From: Ulva prolifera
Lineage: Eukaryota > Chlorophyta > Ulvophyceae > Ulvales > Ulvaceae
Reading direction: 5' to 3'
DNA: 64,000 nucleotides
Assembly (NCBI GenBank): GCA_023078555.1
Contig: CM041198.1
Coordinates: 2,220,800-2,284,799, forward strand
The notes under the pieces are model-generated. The model saw only the letters and a program-made list of their open reading frames with translations. It did no database searches and was not told where the DNA came from. A program made the position numbers and the translations under genes. Position 1 is the stretch's first letter, and each line of letters begins with the position of its first letter. This document shows positions 57,850 through 64,000 of the stretch, in pieces.

Positions 57850-59094
57850 CAGTGACTCAGGGCAGCAAATTCAAGCGCGCTCTGCTGAACTTCATGCATA
57901 GATCGTTCACAAAAGCCACGTGTCAGGTTCACCGAGGTTGTACCGTGTTACAACAGACAGAAACGAGCACACATCCGTTGCACCTCCATGGACAGTGCAC
58001 TGCAGCCACAATTCGTGACTGACTTTGTGTCTCACAACAGCAGCTCCCTAGTGTAAGGTGCGGAGGTACAGTAAGAGAAATGTTGGTTCACTAATACCGG
58101 TATATGATAACTTAGCCGCCATCTGCAGAGAACACTGACAAATCTGGTCAAACATCAACACACACAAGCCGCAGGGGTGCAACCACCCCGCAAACTCCCC
58201 CCATGGCAGAGAAGTTCAGACAACTCGTGTGCATAGGCGGATATCCACGAGGATCTGCAAGGGGGCCCGCACATCTGCTACTGTGCGGCAGGTACCGCTG
58301 TGGCCCGCATCACCATCTTTGCTCCCCACTGGCCTCACCGCATCCGTCTGTACTAGTACTGTGCCTCCTGCGGTCTCAGAGGTTCCTCCGCCTGATTGGG
58401 TCGCAGCTGTACGTATGTGCTTGACCTGGCTGGCTTCTTCTGTGGCAGCAGCTGCAGCTGCGGCATCGATTGGGCGCCTTGGTGAGGCGTCCGGGGCAGT
58501 CGCCACGCAGGCCCCTGCAGCAAGACTATGGACTGTTGCAATCGCTCTCCAGGTAGCACGACCTAATGCCGCATGTGGCAATCCAGTGATATGGCCGCTA
58601 TACCACTGGATCCCTGCACGTCGCGTCGATTGCCACGTCGAATGTGCAACTGTGTTACACGGACACAGCCAGAGGGCCAGGTAGCACCGCAGGCCACAAA
58701 CACACCGCCGCAACCACCAGCACGCAACACAGACCAGCACATGTACAGCACTGTGTGTGTGGAGCTACATATGCATGCACACTGCCAGCGCCACAATCTC
58801 CATGGTACCAGCCAGCACTCCGGAGCGGAGGATGCAACGCTGCAGTGCAGCCACAATGAGCTCCGAGCTCATTCTCAGAGTCTGGGAAGATAGGCATCAT
58901 GTTACGCAACGTGCTCTGCTACGCCCACGCACACTCATCTGCAAAGCCCACATGTACAAAGCACCGAGGCGGCCACTGCTTACACCGCAGACACATGCAC
59001 TCGCATGAAACATTCACGCACTGTCCCGGCCACACGCATACGCATACCGATGACCAAGCCTGCATCATGCCGTATCTAACAGAGCTGTTGGGAA
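57850..59094. other. No gene apart from repeat fragments
   Basis: Apart from the foldback and R2 fragments above, only short overlapping frames are present. No domain or splice-bounded exon was seen. Confidence 0.5.
58574..58637. mobile_element. Foldback MITE, family F, half-deleted copy
   Basis: The left arm and centre are intact (TGTGGCAATCCAGTGATATG ... CTGCACGTCGCG), but the right arm is reduced to GATTGCCA. It is followed 15 bp later by an R2-family end (about 58652-58715, GTGTTACACGGACACAGCCA). Confidence 0.65.
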
Positions 59095-61064
59095 TTAATT
59101 GCCACGACAGGTCAGCACACCTGCAGAGTCGCTGGCCGTGTGCTCCATGGCGCCATCCCATTCGCGCCTATCGACCACACCACCGCTGCCATCTACGGCG
59201 ACTGCTCCTTCGCTGGCCTCACTTCGGTTCTGCTGGGCTTGACTTTGGAACGTTCCACTGCTGACGTTTGAGCAGCCTGGCCCAGTGTCACATGAGGGTG
59301 GTCGCAGGCGCGGTGACGGCACACATGCGTGCGCGGCTTCGTCGCTGGCCTCCACCTCCGCGCACTCAAGGCCCGGACCTGGAGCATGCATATCTGGCGC
59401 AGAAGGTCCGACCCCGGGGTGGCCACCCTCGGCAGCCGTGCCCGCTGGAAGAGCTGGCCCCGTAATGAGTGTTTGAACAGCAGCCTCTTCCGATGGCTGT
59501 GGGGTTGCGGCGTGCTGCGTGCTGTGCATGCTGGCACACTCGCGCCGCCGCTTCCGCGGCCCTGCCGCCGCGACCCCTTGTTCGGCAGAGCATGCGGTGC
59601 CGCGCCCGGGAGGTGCGGTAGAGTGGCCGGGGATCCCGGTCAGTGAGAACACAAACGTGTGCTGCTGCTGGCCCTCAGCTGCTGGAATCCTGCAAACTGT
59701 TCCCTGTCTGAACGCGCGTGCGAGAGTTCAAGCTTTACCTCTCGATTGGCTGTGCACGCCGTTGCAAACATGTGGCATGAGAGACTGCGTGGACGAACGC
59801 ACTAGCTCAGAGACACTTCACCACAACGGCCACTGCCCGCACAGAAATCTGGAGCCGAATTCAGGTTGATGTGTACGCACGAAAAGCCGTGAGGTTATGC
59901 ACAATTTGAGCAGGCAAATCAGGACCAGAGAACGGCCAGAAATTGACGTCCGAGCACTGGACTAGTGAGGTAATACACTGGTAAACTTACTCGGCAACTG
60001 GCAGGCCGTTTACGGTACAGCCTTAGTGTGGCCCATCGGCCGTAGAGGGGATGAAACACGACCGGGGGGGGGGGGGCACACTTGCTGCACTGCATGACCT
60101 CAAACAGGCCGTGGTACGTGTACACGCATTGTGGGGCCGCTTCCACGAGATCGGGCGCTCCAGCCACGCACACTCGCACGGGGGAGCTCAACGCGAGCGC
60201 CATCGCCAGTGCCGCTGCTTCCTGCACGCAGACATCTCGCATGAGATGATCGTGCAGATCCTACAAGTCTGGTTCATCATGCAAAACGGTGTGATGTGTC
60301 GGTTTGACAGGTGGAGGACTCGCCGCTGCGCTGTGCATGCTGTGACTTGAAGTGCATTGGGAAGAGACGGGGGGCTGCTGCGGCAGCACCTGACGCACCA
60401 CCGTCAATGGAACGCGCCGGCTGCCGGATGCTGGCTGATACGTGTTGCTTCAGCGCACGCATCGAAGCTCATGATGCCGGTGCCATTCGCACAGAGTAGG
60501 CCCACACCGCTACCACATCATTCAGTGCATACATGCATGCCCGGCAGGGCTGTGGTACAAGCGCGGGCCCGGCCTCGCGCAATGAATGAGTGCGTGGGTG
60601 TGCGAGTGACCTCCGAGAACCGGCTTCATATCCGGCCTCGGTCCTTTGTAAATACACGCATCCGCATTCATGCATGCAGAGGCTGCGCGGCACTGTGCCC
60701 AGGTGTGCCCCGCTCCGGCCGCCCCCAGACGCTTTGCACGCACAAGCATGGCCCGCACCAGGCTCGGCTCCGCGGCAGACTCACAGCGGACCCTTATCTC
60801 TGCACGCGGCTGGCCGCTGTCCGATGCCTGCATGCCGGCGCCGTCGACGAGGACCGACGTCGCGGCCATGGAGGCCCCCACCGGGTGCGCATGGGCCGCG
60901 GCAGCACCAGGCGCTGGCGCTGCTACGTCACGCACCTGCGGGACGTGCGCGCCTGCGGCGGAGAGATCCGTACGGCTGTGGAAAGTGGCTCCGAGTGCGA
61001 CGCCCGGAGGATGGCCAGGGGTGTCCATGGGCACCATACCCGGCACAATTGGCTTAAGCCGACC
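59095..61064 (-). CDS. SRA-C: SRA (YDG) domain protein without CxxC modules
   Basis: Exons 61064-60759, 60221-60082 and 59689-59095 join in frame (346 residues to the stop) with the same boundary codons and phases as SRA-A and SRA-B. Signatures: 'GHPPGVALGATFHSRTDLSA', 'ATSVLVDGAGM', 'SPVRVCVAG', 'YTYHGLFEVM', then 'QQHTFVFSLTGIPGHS'. An acceptor at 61065 implies an unseen upstream exon. The last exon is a short disordered tail (KRRRECASMHSTQHA...) with no module, so it is a shortened paralogue or its 3' exons are not recognised. Intron 1 contains an old LINE remnant and intron 2 starts with a G-run. Confidence 0.68.
60539..60659 (+). mobile_element. Old LINE 3'-end remnant in SRA-C intron
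   Basis: GGGCTGTGGTAC ... GCCCGGCCT ... GAGTGCGTGGG ... CCGGCCTCGGTCCTTTGTAA follows the LINE 3' end in order but with many differences, then TACACGCAT. It is antisense to SRA-C. Much older than the other copies. Confidence 0.6.
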
Positions 61065-61136
61065 CTGCATCATGGAACCCAATGGTTGAAGTGGAAATGT
61101 GAGTGCAGCGGTTGCCTGCGTGCGACACTCTGCCAT

Positions 61137-63840
61137 GGGTCGTGCAGATTACGGACGTGAGCTCTGATCATCGATGCACTGTACTTGTTGTTACAGCGCC
61201 ATGCATGTGCAGACATGTCTGTAGTTGATCGTACGCGGCATAGACTGCGAATGCGCCCCTCATAGGACGCGGGCAGGTATGCAGTGAGTCTAGACAACCG
61301 CGATATATGCCCGTGGCAACGTTCAGTGCAAGTTGATGCGATGGTGCATGGTGCATGGGCATACATTGGGTTGCGAGCCCAGGATGTGCTCCTGGCTGCA
61401 GCAGTGTAACAGCGCACATGCACGACAGAAAATAGAGGCCTGACCATGGCGTGTAGTTGACGCTGCTAGGGAGATTGTCGGGCATGCGATGGTGTTGTGG
61501 GTTTTGGCAGTAGACGGCTGCGAGCAGTACTGCGTTGCGGTCGGCCTGATGTGCGGCAGGAGCTGACTTGTGGTCACTGTACGCGACACGCTTTGATACC
61601 GGGCGACGACGACCCTGATTATAGACTCTGTAGCATGATTCGGTCCCTCTGATTGCTACAAAGTATCCATCTTCGCCTGTCTTACAGCCTCGAGCGCGTG
61701 CAGTGCTCAGGAGCAGATCCGCGCGCGGATGTGCACGTACGTGCAACAGCGTGGTCTTGCCCACAAAAGTACGCGATATGACGCGAATTGTCACATATGG
61801 CCTGGTATTGTCGATGTTGTGCGATTTAATCGCATTGCGCAGAGGCATCCCCCGTGTTGAACGGTTGCGACCAGCGAGAGTGTGCTGAAGAGACACTTGT
61901 TTGTCCGGATTGCGGCAGACGGACAGAAACAGAACCCATCCCGGCAGCGTTTACGCAGTCGTGCTTATGTGTATTGCTTACGTATGTGCGAGGTAGAGCT
62001 AGTCACGCAAGCCGGTGTCAGCAGGGAGACGACTGTACAGCGTGTACGTATGGGCAAAGCAGACCGAACCCAACTGTCAACAAGAAGCGCACCACCTCTA
62101 AATGGTGTTCCAACAGTTCACAGGCTTTCTGATCGAAGACTGATCGCCGTCAAGCTGGCGTAGTGTCGATGCGTGGTAATCGCCAAGGTATCTGGCGCCC
62201 TGCTGACCGACCAATCCGCAGGCTTTGGTCCGACAGCGAACAAGCAGGAACACATAAGCCAAAATGTCATCAGCCGCTGAAGGGAACTCGCAGAGATATG
62301 CAACGGTCGGCCCCACCCGGGCCCTGCAGGCACAGATTCTGAGCCCCTTCGCCATTCACGGATAACGGCAGCGATGAAGTTGACTGTACGGACGGGTGCA
62401 CGTCACGACTGACACTTGCCATTGTGTATCCGAGATTGATGTAGGCCTCGGCACAGGGCAATTGTGCTATCGATACATGTGTATTGGACCATGAAATGCT
62501 GTGTACATAACAGCGCTGTCAAATCGCAAGCGACGATCTGAGATATCCCAAAATATGAGCGAGAGGCAAGTTTAAAGTCCGCAGGCACTGGTCATGGCTG
62601 CAGCAAGTCTTGGCGCTGTCCAGTGCTCCGTGTCGGGACGCAGGCAGCCCCATCTCACCGGTCAACAAACAGCCATGGACTCTGTGGCAATGTGAAGTGG
62701 AAAATATCAACAATCAGTGTCTGGAGGCGGGCACGTTCCGCGCGTCACCTTCCGTCGCTCCACAGGCTTGGGCTCGACTACCAGCTCTAGAGGTGACCCG
62801 ACCTCGAGTTGCGTGACCAGCAAGTCGCACAGATAACTTTGTAGCCCGATACATCGTCATGTGTGTTTCGCACTGAATCATCCCCTGTTATGTGATGCTT
62901 CCGTCCGCTGCTGGCTCCCTAGATGTGTTGCTCAGCGTTTGGCCAGTTAGTAAGGTCAGCTGGTTGTCTTTGTACCCGATCGTGCATTACCAGCGTTGCT
63001 TGAGATACGTTATACGTGAATGCTCCGTTAGCCAGTTGTTGTCCGTGCAAATTTCCATCTGCCATGGCTGTAGCTGTGTTCGTGGGCTGCATTGTCTGAG
63101 TGCCAGCCCGGAACTGGAAGCATCCAGCGATGGGATGTTCCTCCCGAGCGCCTGGTATGAACTAGTCATGCGCTATCTCGGCCTCAGTTTTCCCTGCTGT
63201 GTGATTATCGTCTGTCAGCATTATTGCTCACCTGCTGTCCGCCATGTTGACCACAGCTGCAGACACAAGCCACCTCCTCATGTAGCAAATGAACCAACAC
63301 AGCCCCATGAGCAATGCATGAGTACTTGCGATGCTGAAAAACCTGATCCACATTGCATTGTCAGCTCCAGCGGCTGTGGACCACTGTGCATCGCCGGCAT
63401 GAACAGCCATTCTCGGCTTCCACTGGCATCCTTGTGATTACATCTTGGAGGATTATGTCTACGCAGGCAGGGGGATGCCTAGCTACAGTGTGAACCTGTG
63501 CCTCTTGTTAGCTGTGTTATACGAGTTTGGTGTTTCCGTGGACTCCCTCATACATCCGGTCTGTGCTATGTTGTGATCCTTTGCCTAATGCATCAACAGC
63601 TACATCGCATCCGACGAATCACCATTTCAATACGTCGGGATGCTCCCCTGCCATGCACATTGCCACCTACGACCTCCTTGCCTTGTTTCTTGTCTTTGAG
63701 GTCGGCGTGCTTTGTCAGGTGGCTGCATTTTGACACCGTTCGCATCCGCATTACATGCGTAGCTTGCTTGATGGCACAGACATGATCCTATCGAGGTCCA
63801 CTTGGACCTCACCATTCCTGTGTGACTCATATTGATATCT
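61137..63840. other. No gene seen
   Basis: 2.7 kb of moderate GC with short frames only. The frame at 61896-61168 (minus) is open for 242 codons but shows no domain. Any 5' exon of SRA-C should lie at the start of this stretch but was not identified. Confidence 0.5.
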
Positions 63841-63971
63841 GTGTGTATTACAGGGATGAACATGCCGAGGTTGGCAGCACCGCGTAATCTCCAGGCAAGT
63901 CAAGCACACAGCAGCCCTGCTTGCTTCTTTCGCGGTGCTGCACGCCTCGCCGCATTCATCATTGTAGCACA
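63841..63971. mobile_element. Compact R2-family foldback
   Basis: Arms of about 30 bp (GATGAACATGCCGAGG...GGCAGCACCGCG at 63855-63884 and its imperfect complement near 63933-63963) lie inside GTGTGTATTACAGG ... ATTGTAGCACA ends. It is a short version of the 10566-11123 element; CTTGCTTCTTTCGCGG is shared with 11067-11082. Confidence 0.55.
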
Positions 63972-64000
63972 GCCCCCCGGTCCAACGGACCCGTGTCCTC

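Noticed and set aside
61168-61896. Minus-strand 242-codon frame upstream of SRA-C
   Set aside because: No domain and no splice junction to the first SRA-C exon in frame; codon composition resembles intergenic DNA.

Overview
The window looks like nuclear DNA of a GC-rich eukaryote, most plausibly a green alga. It has spliceosomal introns with GTGCGY/GTGTGC-like donors and TGCAG acceptors, long low-complexity coding exons, plant-type SRA and SET domains, LINE, hAT and foldback elements, and no operon or ribosome-binding-site logic. The lineage is an inference from these traits. I saw no tRNA, rRNA or CRISPR array.

Layout. 0-9 kb is transposon-dominated: a small hAT element (435-1340) with perfect terminal repeats and an 8-bp target duplication, then a head-to-tail stack of 5'-truncated copies of a LINE with a restriction-like endonuclease (2448-4750) and one near-complete, frameshifted copy (4751-8623). 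9.2-9.7 kb holds a broken leucine-rich-repeat relic. 10.6-11.1 kb holds a terminal-inverted-repeat element.

From 12.4 to 61.1 kb every gene I can support lies on the minus strand. In the direction of transcription they are: SRA-C (61064-59095); an unrecognised two-exon gene (57624-56378); SETN-C, an orphan N-terminus of the SET genes (54340-53043); SET-B (47636-39901); SRA-A (36123-33054); SRA-B (30541-26535); SET-A (23859-17238); and an Asp/Glu-racemase-family gene (14980-12449). Exon boundaries were read from GT-AG sites, reading phase and paralogue comparison. SET-B joins eight exons in frame for 1581 residues.

The central observation is a tandem family in which the two halves of the plant SUVH architecture, the SRA domain (methyl-DNA reader) and pre-SET/SET (H3K9-type methyltransferase), lie on separate co-oriented genes. 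Most are tied together by a repeated CxxC...CxxC...LRxAYxxLG module that I do not recognise. SET-A keeps the NHSC, YTG and post-SET motifs. SET-B has lost all three while keeping an open frame. A parsimonious inference is a silencing module (SRA readers, an active SET and a degenerate SET paralogue) in a region full of transposons.

Mobile and repeat content between genes: minus-strand LINE copies with perfect 11-bp target duplications (36459-36977, 47868-48100), a ~100-bp foldback family with 5-bp target duplications present in two gene introns, a GTGTGTTAC terminal-repeat family, a 21/84-bp minisatellite (51690-52140), long G or C homopolymers and an AT-rich island inside a SET-B intron. The stretches 14981-17237, 36989-39900, 48112-50790, 54341-56377 and 61137-63840 show no gene I can support.
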